64,000 bases of DNA. Source: Leptolyngbya sp. DLM2.Bin27 (lineage in GTDB: Bacteria; Cyanobacteriota; Cyanobacteriia; Phormidesmidales; Phormidesmidaceae). Of this stretch, positions 42,299 through 51,185 are shown one piece after another. The notes below the pieces were generated by a model that did no database searches, was not told the DNA's origin, and was given only the letters and a program-made list of their open reading frames with translations. The position numbers and the translations under genes were made by a program. How positions within the stretch are numbered: position 1 is the stretch's first letter; every line of letters starts with the position of its first letter. The stretch covers positions 1 to 64,000 of the forward strand of contig RECJ01000102.1 in NCBI GenBank assembly GCA_007694115.1, given 5' to 3'.

Positions 42299-43195
42299 AT
42301 GCTGCCGACCTCTACTCCCAAAGCCCAAACCCCCAAGGACATGCTCGCAGCGCTGCTGCCCTTCCTCAAAACCGCCGGGGCTTATGCCCAGCAGATTCAG
42401 GCTCAGATTGCGGCCCAGCCCGACAAAAACGGCAAGGGCGACAACTTTTTTGCCTCCGCCCTCAGCGATGCCGATTTATCCATCCAGACCATGATGGAGG
42501 TGGTGCTGTTGGGGCTGTATCCCCAGGTGCGGTTCTACGGCGAAGAGCATGAGCAGACCTACAACACCAAATACTTTCGCGCCCTTGATCTGGGGCCAGC
42601 AGGCGACTACCTGATCACCCTCGACCCGATCGACGGCACCCAGTTTTACCTCGATGGCCACTCTAACTATCAGATTATTTTGGCCATTCTCAATGCCGAT
42701 GAGTACGAGGCGGCGATCGCCATCACCCCCGGCCAGGGCATTTACTACTACAGTCTGCGGGGCCAGGGCACCTTCAAAGGCACCCTCGATCAATCATTAG
42801 AGGAATGCCTTCGGATCACGGTTAACAACCCCACTCCAGCGATCTGTCTGGGCTGGCAGATGGGTCACGTGGTGCCGCACATTGGCGATCGCTATCGGGT
42901 CTACCACACCAAAACCGACTACTCCAGCGAGACCCAGATGCCCAACTTTAACGGGTTGCTCAGCGGTGATTTGGCCGGGGCGGTGCTGGCCAAGGGGCAA
43001 TTTATCGACGGGGCGGTGCTGGCCTTTATGGCGCAGGAGATGGGCTACATCGTCACCACTCTGGCGGGCGACCCGCCGCCGCCACTGCACACCTGCAATC
43101 ACTATCTGCGCCCCGGCATGGTGATTGGCTGCTCGAAGGTGGTGCACGGCGATCTGCTGGCCGCCGTCACCGCCGCTCGGGTGGCGGGGTCTTGA
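42299..43195 (+). CDS. inositol monophosphatase-family phosphatase
   Basis: TLDPIDGTQFYLDGHSNYQIILAI motif; start moved to MLPTSTPK because longer ORF start would include the terminator. Confidence 0.85.
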   Translation: MLPTSTPKAQTPKDMLAALLPFLKTAGAYAQQIQAQIAAQPDKNGKGDNFFASALSDADLSIQTMMEVVLLGLYPQVRFYGEEHEQTYNTKYFRALDLGPAGDYLITLDPIDGTQFYLDGHSNYQIILAILNADEYEAAIAITPGQGIYYYSLRGQGTFKGTLDQSLEECLRITVNNPTPAICLGWQMGHVVPHIGDRYRVYHTKTDYSSETQMPNFNGLLSGDLAGAVLAKGQFIDGAVLAFMAQEMGYIVTTLAGDPPPPLHTCNHYLRPGMVIGCSKVVHGDLLAAVTAARVAGS

Positions 43196-43201
43196 TTGCC
43201 A

Positions 43202-46200
43202 TTACTGCCACACGTCTAAGTCTTGGCCCCAGCTCTGGGTGAGCTGGAGCCACTGGTCGCGGCGGCGTTCTACATCGGCGGCAATCCAGATCAAGGCGAT
43301 GCCCACCACAATGCCCACCACCCACTTGATGAAGGGGAAGGCGGCGTTGAGCACCACCAGCTGGTTGAGGGCGTTGAGCACAAAGACCATGGTGCCCACG
43401 TAGAGCAGGGCGCGAATGCGGAGCAAGAGACCGGCTGCGATCGCACCCAGGGCCAGCGCCCCCACCGGCAGCCCCGCCCACCGCTCGGTGACCAGCGCCG
43501 TGAGCAGGATGATCGCTAGAGCGATCACCCGCAGCCAGTGCCGCCGCTCTTTGCCCTCAGCGCGCTTTAGGGCCGGGTCGACCTGGGCGATATAGAACAG
43601 GGCCAGGCCCAGGGGCAATACCCAGGCCAGGCTGTCGTCAATGGAGCGGTTCGCCAGCCAGACCCAGATCGCCCAGGTGGCACAGAGTACCGAGAGGTAA
43701 GACAGGCGAATTTTGCCGCTGTGCCAGGCCAGCCAGCCGTAAAACCCCGCCAGCACCCATAGGGTGGGGATGTGGTCAAAGCCGCCAGTGACCAGCGCGA
43801 TCGCCAGGGGCACCGCCACCGCTATCGCCCGCCAGGGGCGCTGGGGCCAGCCCCAGGTGGCCCAGGGCAGCCAGTACACCGGCACCGCCACGGCGCAGGC
43901 CACCACCCCCCACCAGTTGTCAAAAATTCCTAGGGCAGGGAAGACCATTCTCCCTAGGGCAAACCAGCCCATGATCTCTACCAGGCCCGCATAGACCCAG
44001 GCTGACTGGATCGGGGCGGGCGACTCCAAGCGCCCCTGGCTGAGGGCGTAGAACACCAGGGCAGCGGCGATTCCCAGTCCCAGCCAGCCCAGGCTCGCCT
44101 GGCCAAAGCCAAAGCCGATGGCACCTCCCACCATGAGCAAACTGCCAATCAGCCAGTGCAGGTGTGCTGCCCACACCAGCTCCACCTGGGGCAGGCCCAG
44201 ACGGCGATCGAGCTGCCCCGCCGCCAGCCGATACACCGCCATGATCAACACCGCCACCCCAGCCAGCACCAGCAGCGCGTCGGCGGCAGCCCCGCCAGCG
44301 CGTTGCAGCATTTGGTAGATCACCAGCTCGTACCAGCCCACCGACAGCAGGCCCAGGGCCAGCCACCGCGCCAGGGCCGTCTGGGTGCGGCGACCCACCT
44401 CTAACAGCAGCAGCGCCGCTGCGATCACCAGCCAGCCCGTCCAGGCGGTGGCGGCGGTGGCCCGCAGCGCCAGGGCCAGCCCGGCGTAGATCAGGGTGAG
44501 GGTGTACAGCGCTGGGGCGATCGCCGGTCGATCGCGCCCTAGGCTCGCCGCCAGCGCCAGCGCAGCTGCCCCCAGCCCCAGGGTGGGCACCGCCAGGGCG
44601 ACCGTGGTGGGGTAGCGCTCGACCATTAGCCCTGCCACCAGCAGCTCTAGGCCCCAGCCTGCCAGGTAAATGGCCAAGGGTCGTAGGTTGGCCCAGTAGC
44701 GCAGCGCCAGGGTGAGCAAGCAGGCGCTCAAAACGGCGATCAGCATGGGCTGAGGTTCCCGCAGACCCAGGTAATAGAGAGAAACTGCGACGGTCGAGAG
44801 GACGAGCACGCTGAGGGCGAGAATGTGCCCCCAGCGATCGCAGGCCACCCAGTACAGAGACTTCAGCGGGGGAACGTGACCCGATGCGCCTGCCGCCTGG
44901 CCTGCCTCGGGGCCTGTAGACAAAATTAGCCATCGTCTCCCCCCCCACAGCGCCGCCATCAGCCCCACCGTCACCAATCCCCAGTCAACCAGATGCACCG
45001 GAAAGCCCGGCAGCCAGGCTTCCAAACTACTGTAGACCCAGCCCAGCCCAAAGCCCACCGCCAAAAACGCCACCCCAGGCCGTCGGTAGACGACACTATT
45101 GACCCCCGTCAGCGCCGTGGCGGTGCCCAGGCCCACCAGCCGAGCCCAGGGCAGGCCCAGGGTAAAGGGCAGGGCAATGCCCGTGGTCACTACGCTGGCG
45201 CGGGGGCGACCAATCAGCGCCAGCACCAGCGGGATCACCAGCCCCACCCAGCTCAGCCCGGTGCGCCACTCGCTGTCGACCAGGTGCCCCCACAGCAGGG
45301 CGTAGGTGAGGGCCGACAGCCCCACGCCGTAGAGCCAGGCGGTGTGCCCCCAGAGGCCGCGCAGCAGCTTGCTCAGCACCAGCGCCGCCGTCGCCAGCGC
45401 CACCATCACCACGATCCAGCGAGTCAGGGGGAGATTGGGCCAGCGATCGCCAATGGCAACCACAATGCTGGCTAGCCCCAGGCCGTAGGTGACTACCATG
45501 CGCCACTGAGACTGCGATCGCCGCCGCGTCACCACCCAGCTGGTGACCGTAGAGGCGATCAAATTCACCACCAGCACGGGCATACTGGCCAAGCTGATCA
45601 GGGTGAGCAGAACATTGCTGCCCAGGGCAATACCGTCGCTAAAGCCCCCCAGCCTGGGCTGCCCCCGCCGCCAATACCAGTCTGCCAGCGCTACCATGCC
45701 CACCACGTAGGGGAACAGCGACATCCCCAGCAGCGGCCATTGGCCAAAGGCTAGCCCAGCCCAACCGGTAAAGGGAGACAGCAGGAACTGCCGCAGCGCT
45801 AGGGGCAAAACTTCCCAGCCCACAAAGGCGAGCTGGACTGCGATCGCATAGCCAATCAGCAAATCTCGCCGCTGGCCCAGCTTGCCCAAGGCCTGAATTC
45901 TCAAGGCCAAGCCCAGAACGCTGACCCCAAGGGCCTGAAATAGCCAGTCTGAAATAGCCAGCAGCCAGCCCCACACCAGCAGACTTCGCCCCACCGCAAT
46001 ACCCCAGCGCCAGGGCCGAGTCGCCAAAGCTGCGGTCGAGGCCTCTGCATTTGCCCCCTCTGGATTGGGGATGGGATCAATGTCTGGTCGACGCAGCCGC
46101 CGCTGGCCCAGCCACACCAGGGTGGCCCCATAGAGACCAAAGGCCAGGCCCAGCTGGCCCAGCTGGGCGGCATCGGTCACGGTGATGCCCCGCACTAGCA

Positions 46201-47116
46201 AAATGCCCAGGGCAGCGGTCGTCACCACCGTGGGCCAGCGGGGGCCGGGCGTAGCGATCTGCCGCCGCTGACCATAGACCATGGCAACGGCTGTGCCCAA
46301 CACCCCGCCATAGACTGCCAGCAGGGGCACCCCAGCGCTCCAGCCCCAGCCCGTATGCAGGTAGGCCAAGCCCAGAGCATTCACCTGATCTAGGGCGGTG
46401 CTGTTTTGCTGTCGCAAGATCTGTAGGGCCGCCAGGGTGAGCAGAATGGCTGCGATCGCCCCCACCAGCAGCCCGCCGCCGCCCCACACCCCCAACCCGT
46501 CTAGCGCCCAAAAATTCAGCGGCACCAGCAGCAGGGTGATCAGTTGCAGGGTCTTAGCCGTCAGCTGCAAGTTGGCGCTGCGCCGACACCACCGCCCCGC
46601 CGCCCAAAACACCAGGGTGTAGGCCAGCAGCACCAGGTACTGGCCCACTGCGCCAAAGCGCTCCCACTGGGTGGCCGCCAGCACCGCCGACGACAGCACC
46701 ACGAGAAATACGCCGAGGCCGAGCAGCCAGACCACGCTGAGTTCGCTCATCAGGCGGCTGAGCCAGAGGTGGGTGGGTGAGTGGGTGGGGGAGGTTCTGA
46801 GGCGGCGGCGGCGGGGAGTTGCGGCGGGGATGAAGTCGGTAATGGGTTCACCAATTCCTTCCTCGGCAGCGGTGGCGGCGGCGGCGGGGTCTAGGAAGGG
46901 ATTGGTGGTGTTGGTAAGAGCTGGGTCGGGGACAACGGCTGGGTCTACCTGGGGGGGCAGCTCGCAGCTGAGCTGGGTCTGGCAGAGGTCGCGCACCTGG
47001 GCCTCAGACACCAGCCCCAGGCGTAGCCAGCTGTCTAACCCCTCCAGCAGCCCTGGTTGGTCGGGCGACAGATCGAGCTGTAGCCGAATCGTCGAGTCGC
47101 GATCGTCAGCCATCAT
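43202..47116 (-). CDS. very large multi-spanning membrane protein (about 1300 aa), DUF2157-like
   Basis: Soluble N-terminus then dozens of hydrophobic segments. Confidence 0.7.
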   Translation of the reverse strand: MMADDRDSTIRLQLDLSPDQPGLLEGLDSWLRLGLVSEAQVRDLCQTQLSCELPPQVDPAVVPDPALTNTTNPFLDPAAAATAAEEGIGEPITDFIPAATPRRRRLRTSPTHSPTHLWLSRLMSELSVVWLLGLGVFLVVLSSAVLAATQWERFGAVGQYLVLLAYTLVFWAAGRWCRRSANLQLTAKTLQLITLLLVPLNFWALDGLGVWGGGGLLVGAIAAILLTLAALQILRQQNSTALDQVNALGLAYLHTGWGWSAGVPLLAVYGGVLGTAVAMVYGQRRQIATPGPRWPTVVTTAALGILLVRGITVTDAAQLGQLGLAFGLYGATLVWLGQRRLRRPDIDPIPNPEGANAEASTAALATRPWRWGIAVGRSLLVWGWLLAISDWLFQALGVSVLGLALRIQALGKLGQRRDLLIGYAIAVQLAFVGWEVLPLALRQFLLSPFTGWAGLAFGQWPLLGMSLFPYVVGMVALADWYWRRGQPRLGGFSDGIALGSNVLLTLISLASMPVLVVNLIASTVTSWVVTRRRSQSQWRMVVTYGLGLASIVVAIGDRWPNLPLTRWIVVMVALATAALVLSKLLRGLWGHTAWLYGVGLSALTYALLWGHLVDSEWRTGLSWVGLVIPLVLALIGRPRASVVTTGIALPFTLGLPWARLVGLGTATALTGVNSVVYRRPGVAFLAVGFGLGWVYSSLEAWLPGFPVHLVDWGLVTVGLMAALWGGRRWLILSTGPEAGQAAGASGHVPPLKSLYWVACDRWGHILALSVLVLSTVAVSLYYLGLREPQPMLIAVLSACLLTLALRYWANLRPLAIYLAGWGLELLVAGLMVERYPTTVALAVPTLGLGAAALALAASLGRDRPAIAPALYTLTLIYAGLALALRATAATAWTGWLVIAAALLLLEVGRRTQTALARWLALGLLSVGWYELVIYQMLQRAGGAAADALLVLAGVAVLIMAVYRLAAGQLDRRLGLPQVELVWAAHLHWLIGSLLMVGGAIGFGFGQASLGWLGLGIAAALVFYALSQGRLESPAPIQSAWVYAGLVEIMGWFALGRMVFPALGIFDNWWGVVACAVAVPVYWLPWATWGWPQRPWRAIAVAVPLAIALVTGGFDHIPTLWVLAGFYGWLAWHSGKIRLSYLSVLCATWAIWVWLANRSIDDSLAWVLPLGLALFYIAQVDPALKRAEGKERRHWLRVIALAIILLTALVTERWAGLPVGALALGAIAAGLLLRIRALLYVGTMVFVLNALNQLVVLNAAFPFIKWVVGIVVGIALIWIAADVERRRDQWLQLTQSWGQDLDVWQ
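46771..46791 (+). other. G-quadruplex-capable motif GGGTGGGTGAGTGGGTGGGGG
   Basis: Fits G3N1G3N5G3N1G3. Confidence 0.6.
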
Positions 47117-47188
47117 CTGCCTTTAAACGGTTCTAGAATTATGGGCGCTGGTCTAGCCGGTGGATAGCCAAGGCCGAAATTCTTTACC

Positions 47189-47806
47189 TCAAATCGCCAG
47201 GACTGACTCAGGGCGCAGCGGTTTGAGCAGAATCGCCAAAATTTTGTCGATCTGGTTGATGTAATACTCGTCTAGGTCAATGGCGACCTGGGCATCGGTT
47301 AGGGTGATAAATTTCCAATTAGTGCCCGTGGTTACGGCTCCGTAGATCGTAGTCACCTCATTGCCAGACCGTTGATTAAACAGCATTGCCGCCACCATGG
47401 CGGCAATGCACTGGCCTAGCCCGGCGACAATGTTCTCGTTTTTGGCTTCAATAATCACCGCTACGGGCGCAGTGACGTAGTACTGCTCTGGGGAGCGGCT
47501 GAGAATGTAGTCGCAAAATCCCTTCAGCCCTCGATCAGGGGCGACGTTAAACTCAACCCCTGAAAACAGACTCACCGGCGAGTCTGTCTGCCGCCTCACC
47601 TCCGTCAAAATCGGCGCAATCAAAAATTCTGACCGAGCCTTTTCGCTGTTGATGGCGATTGCCAGCGGCCGATTCTCGTCTAGATCAGTCTGCAACCGCG
47701 CCGAGGGCGGCACGCCAGCTAGTCCAGCAAATAGAGAACGATTCTCTTCAATTGCTAGGTCAAAGGCTGACCGCACCGTAGCCAGGGTGAAATCGCTGTA
47801 TGCCAT
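47189..47806 (-). CDS. conserved cyanobacterial protein, possible PD-(D/E)XK-like fold
   Basis: GFCDYILSRSPEQYYVTAPVAVIIEAKNENIVAGLGQCIAAM; start set at MAYSDF. Confidence 0.6.
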   Translation of the reverse strand: MAYSDFTLATVRSAFDLAIEENRSLFAGLAGVPPSARLQTDLDENRPLAIAINSEKARSEFLIAPILTEVRRQTDSPVSLFSGVEFNVAPDRGLKGFCDYILSRSPEQYYVTAPVAVIIEAKNENIVAGLGQCIAAMVAAMLFNQRSGNEVTTIYGAVTTGTNWKFITLTDAQVAIDLDEYYINQIDKILAILLKPLRPESVLAI

Positions 47807-47841
47807 GTCAACCTCGCCAACTTTACTCTCAAACCCTATCT

Positions 47842-48807
47842 TCACTCTATATCAGCGTAAAGTCGCCCCTGCTTGCCCAGGGTGGTGACCAGGGTGTAGA
47901 CAGTGTAAAGCCACCCGGCCACAAAAAATATTCCCCGGCTGAGTACTTTGAGCGGGTGGCCGCTTTTGTTGCAGGGGGGGTGCCCTAGTACGTGACAGTC
48001 AAACAGGCGAGCGTAGAGGCGCAGGTTTTGACCCAGGGTGAGGTTTTTCAGCGCCAGCAGAAAGTGGTTGTGGTAAAAGTGCATTTGGTAACGCAGCGAT
48101 CGCGTCGCAATGTCATGGCACCCGCCCGTCTCTTCCCCCAAATGCACCAGGTGGGCCGCCGGGTCATACCAGATGATGTAGCCGGTGGAGCGAATATGGA
48201 GGCAAAAATCTGACTCTTCGCGCACGGCGCTGCCGTAGAAGCGCTCGTCAAACCGCAGCCCGTGCTGGTCGAACAATTCTCGCCGAAACGACATATTGCA
48301 CCCCCGCGCCGTCAGCACCCGCTGGGGCCGGGTGGTGTGTACCAGGTCGATGTGGTACCAGGCAATGCCGGGGTCCATGGCGGCGGGCGGTAGATACTCA
48401 ATTTCTAGCTCCCTTTGCTCCGCCAGCTTCATGCGGTCAAACACCCGCCCCGCCACCGCCCCCACCTCGGGCCGATCTAAAAACGTGCGGGCGTGGGCGT
48501 AGAGGTAGCCGGGGGGCAGCACCACATCATCGTCGATAAAGAGCACCAGATCGGAGTGCGATCGCGCTACCCCCAAATTTCGCGCCGCTGGCAAACTCGC
48601 CCAGGGCACCGTATACAGCGAAATTTCCCCCGCCGCCGCCCAGGTCTCCAGCGATCGCTGGGTCTCCGGCTCGTGCCTCTGGGTCTGATCCACCACCACC
48701 ACCTCGTAGGCCGGATACTCCTGGGACAGCAGGCTGGTGATGGTGTCGCACAGCACCACCTCCCGCTGGTAGGTCGGAATAATCACAGCAACGGTGGGCC
48801 AATCCAT
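47842..48807 (-). CDS. family 2 glycosyltransferase
   Basis: VAVIIPTYQREVVLCDTITSLLSQEYP, LVLFIDDDVVLPPGYL; start set at MDWPTVAV. Confidence 0.9.
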   Translation of the reverse strand: MDWPTVAVIIPTYQREVVLCDTITSLLSQEYPAYEVVVVDQTQRHEPETQRSLETWAAAGEISLYTVPWASLPAARNLGVARSHSDLVLFIDDDVVLPPGYLYAHARTFLDRPEVGAVAGRVFDRMKLAEQRELEIEYLPPAAMDPGIAWYHIDLVHTTRPQRVLTARGCNMSFRRELFDQHGLRFDERFYGSAVREESDFCLHIRSTGYIIWYDPAAHLVHLGEETGGCHDIATRSLRYQMHFYHNHFLLALKNLTLGQNLRLYARLFDCHVLGHPPCNKSGHPLKVLSRGIFFVAGWLYTVYTLVTTLGKQGRLYADIE

Positions 48808-48850
48808 AGCGCTCTGGGGGTAAGGGCTGACAGCAGTATGCCCACTCCCC

Positions 48851-49768
48851 CTACGGCAGCTCCACCGACGTCGGCTTTGCAATATGCGGCAGCCCCCAGC
48901 CCAGCTTCTCCCGCAGCACCGTAAAGAACTCCGGCGGCTTCAGGCGAATAAACCGGGCCGAGTGGGGGGCGCGGCAGGCGCTCACCTCATCCTTGGGCAT
49001 CACGTAGCAGCCCGCGTTGCCGTCCACAATCATCACTAGCGGGTCAGGGTTGGCCGAGCGAATCACCACCTGCTCGCGGTCGGGAAACACCAGCCCCCGC
49101 GACGCCAGAGAGTGCGGGCAGATCGGAATCAGCTGCGTCACCGACACCCCAGGGGAAATCACCGGCCCCCCCGCCGAAAGAGAATAGGCCGTAGACCCGG
49201 TTGGGGTCGAGATAATAATGCCGTCGGCGGCGATATCGACCGGGGAGTGGCAGCCAATCGCCACCTCAAAATGGCACATGCTGGTCAGCGGCTCTCGGTG
49301 CAGCACCATCTCATTCAGGCACAGCGCCTCCCACACCAGTTCGCCGCCGTGGTGCAGCCGCACCGCCAGCATGCCCCGCTCTTCGATTTCATACTCGCCC
49401 GCCAGCACCTGCTCCATCGCCTGGGGCAGCTGGTTTAGATAGGTCTCGGTCAAAAACCCCATGTGGCCCGTATTCACCGTCAGCAGCGGCACCCCAATCG
49501 GGGCGAGCTGCCGAAAGGCTGACAGCACAGTGCCGTCCCCCCCCAGCACCACCGCAAATGCCATATCGGCGTCGAAGTTGGGCGGCACTAGGCTGTCGAG
49601 GGGGGTATGACACACCGGGCGATCGGGCTGCGAATAGCCCAGAATGCCGCCCATGCCCGTGGCCAGGCTGACAGCGCAGCCCTGGCGAGTCAGCTTTTCC
49701 TCCCATTCGAGAGCGACCTGGTGAGCCACAGGTTTAACGTCGTTGTAGATAATGCCAACCTTGGGCAC
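48851..49768 (-). CDS. NAD(+) kinase
   Basis: [42 protein letters not shown]. Confidence 0.95.
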   Translation of the reverse strand: MPKVGIIYNDVKPVAHQVALEWEEKLTRQGCAVSLATGMGGILGYSQPDRPVCHTPLDSLVPPNFDADMAFAVVLGGDGTVLSAFRQLAPIGVPLLTVNTGHMGFLTETYLNQLPQAMEQVLAGEYEIEERGMLAVRLHHGGELVWEALCLNEMVLHREPLTSMCHFEVAIGCHSPVDIAADGIIISTPTGSTAYSLSAGGPVISPGVSVTQLIPICPHSLASRGLVFPDREQVVIRSANPDPLVMIVDGNAGCYVMPKDEVSACRAPHSARFIRLKPPEFFTVLREKLGWGLPHIAKPTSVELP

Positions 49769-49947
49769 AGGCAGGGTCCAACCTTACAATCGTGGGTAAT
49801 GGGGTAAATAAAACGTGCCCTACATCCACTCAGATGCCGAACACACTGGAAGAATCATACTTGAGCGTCTCCCTAGGCTACCGTTTTTTCGTCTAGGGTA
49901 AAACAGCTCGGGGCCAAATTGCTGGGCTGCGGTATGCAGGTCGGGCA

Positions 49948-50340
49948 TTGGGCCGTATCGTTGCCCACAATATCGGGGTAGACCACAGCCTACGCTACGG
50001 TTATCTTACCGATGGGGGTTTGCCCAAGCCCCGGCTTGACTCACTGCCTACTTTTGTATCGCTCTGTTTGCTTACTGCTGTGACCCGTCGCCCCTCTGAG
50101 ACCACCGCCTACGTTCGCATTACCCACCAGTCGTGGAGCCAGGGCCGCATTGAAGGCGAAGTGCGGGCCAGCACCTACGAGTGGCAGTTTCAGTGGCGCT
50201 TTCGCCAGGGCAACCTGCGGGTAGAGCCGTCCTTGGGCCGGGCGCTGATCTGTGAGCCGCTCAGTCGCTTTCTCGAACGCTGTGACTATCAGCTCGAACC
50301 CGGCGGCGATTACTCGTTTACCATTCGAGCCAAGCTCTAG
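49948..50340 (+). CDS. hypothetical cyanobacterial protein (possibly DUF3146-like); translation start probably internal near 50080
   Basis: Coherent C-terminal domain RPSETTAYVRITHQSWSQGRIEGEVRASTYEWQFQWRF. Confidence 0.55.
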   Translation: MGRIVAHNIGVDHSLRYGYLTDGGLPKPRLDSLPTFVSLCLLTAVTRRPSETTAYVRITHQSWSQGRIEGEVRASTYEWQFQWRFRQGNLRVEPSLGRALICEPLSRFLERCDYQLEPGGDYSFTIRAKL

Positions 50341-50429
50341 GGCAACAGGTCGCGATCTTGGCGATCGCAACCCTACGAAACTTGCGCCTATAGGCCTGCG
50401 GCGCGGCTTCAATCATCGCTAGACGAACA

Positions 50430-50909
50430 TTACTCACTGGTTAGGCGGTTGAGGTAGCGCTCGATCAGCAAGATCGCCACAATGTCGTCGATGGGGCGAG
50501 AAATTTTGCGCAGCGACTGGGGAATTAGCCCTGCCAGCTTGGAGGGCGGGTACATCTGCCAGTAGCGATCGCGCGCTTCCAGCGTCGTATAGCGCTCATC
50601 GACCAACATGATGCGCGGTGGGTCAGGAAGCTGGCTGAGGGCATCTTTCCAGCCACTAGAAGCGGTCTGGTCGCCCAGCACAATCATAGAAATGGGGAAC
50701 TGCTGGCGCAGGGCGGTGATTTCAGCGATCACATCGGTGGCGGCGACCACCTGCTGGTAGCAGAGAATGCGGTCTAGCCCCATCACCGCCAGACCACATT
50801 TTTGTCGTCCGGGGTCAAAGCCCAAAATTACCGGTTGAGACAGGGGGGTTGGGGGCGGCTGGCTCACGGGGGCAAGGGGTGGAGTGCCTCTACATTGTGC
50901 CATTCCCAT
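50430..50909 (-). CDS. YqgF/RuvX-like putative resolvase / pre-16S rRNA nuclease
   Basis: VILGFDPGRQKCGLAVMG, MLVDERYTTLEA, IDDIVAILLIERYL. Confidence 0.85.
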   Translation of the reverse strand: MGMAQCRGTPPLAPVSQPPPTPLSQPVILGFDPGRQKCGLAVMGLDRILCYQQVVAATDVIAEITALRQQFPISMIVLGDQTASSGWKDALSQLPDPPRIMLVDERYTTLEARDRYWQMYPPSKLAGLIPQSLRKISRPIDDIVAILLIERYLNRLTSE

Positions 50910-51185
50910 TGGGGTTGCTGAGAAAATTGAGCTTCTGGCTATCTAGCGCCCAAAGCGAAGGTTATGCACTAAACTTAGTCGGCGGTAGCGGCGCTCAGCG
51001 CTGCGGGTTCTGACTTAATGGGCAATGGGCCAACTTAATGGGTCAAGCGTGGGTGATGTGGCAGCTATCCATGCAGGCCACCCCCCCAGGCCACCGAGCG
51101 AGCGAGCGACGCCAGCCCTCAAACCAGTTGGCCAAAATTCTTGCTTTACAGTACATTTGCTTTACGTCTGAGGTAACGCTGGCCA

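Noticed and set aside
43920-44948. 342-aa minus-strand alternative-frame ORF
   Set aside because: Out of frame inside the ~1300-aa membrane protein gene; low-complexity G/A/R/P composition typical of frame artefacts
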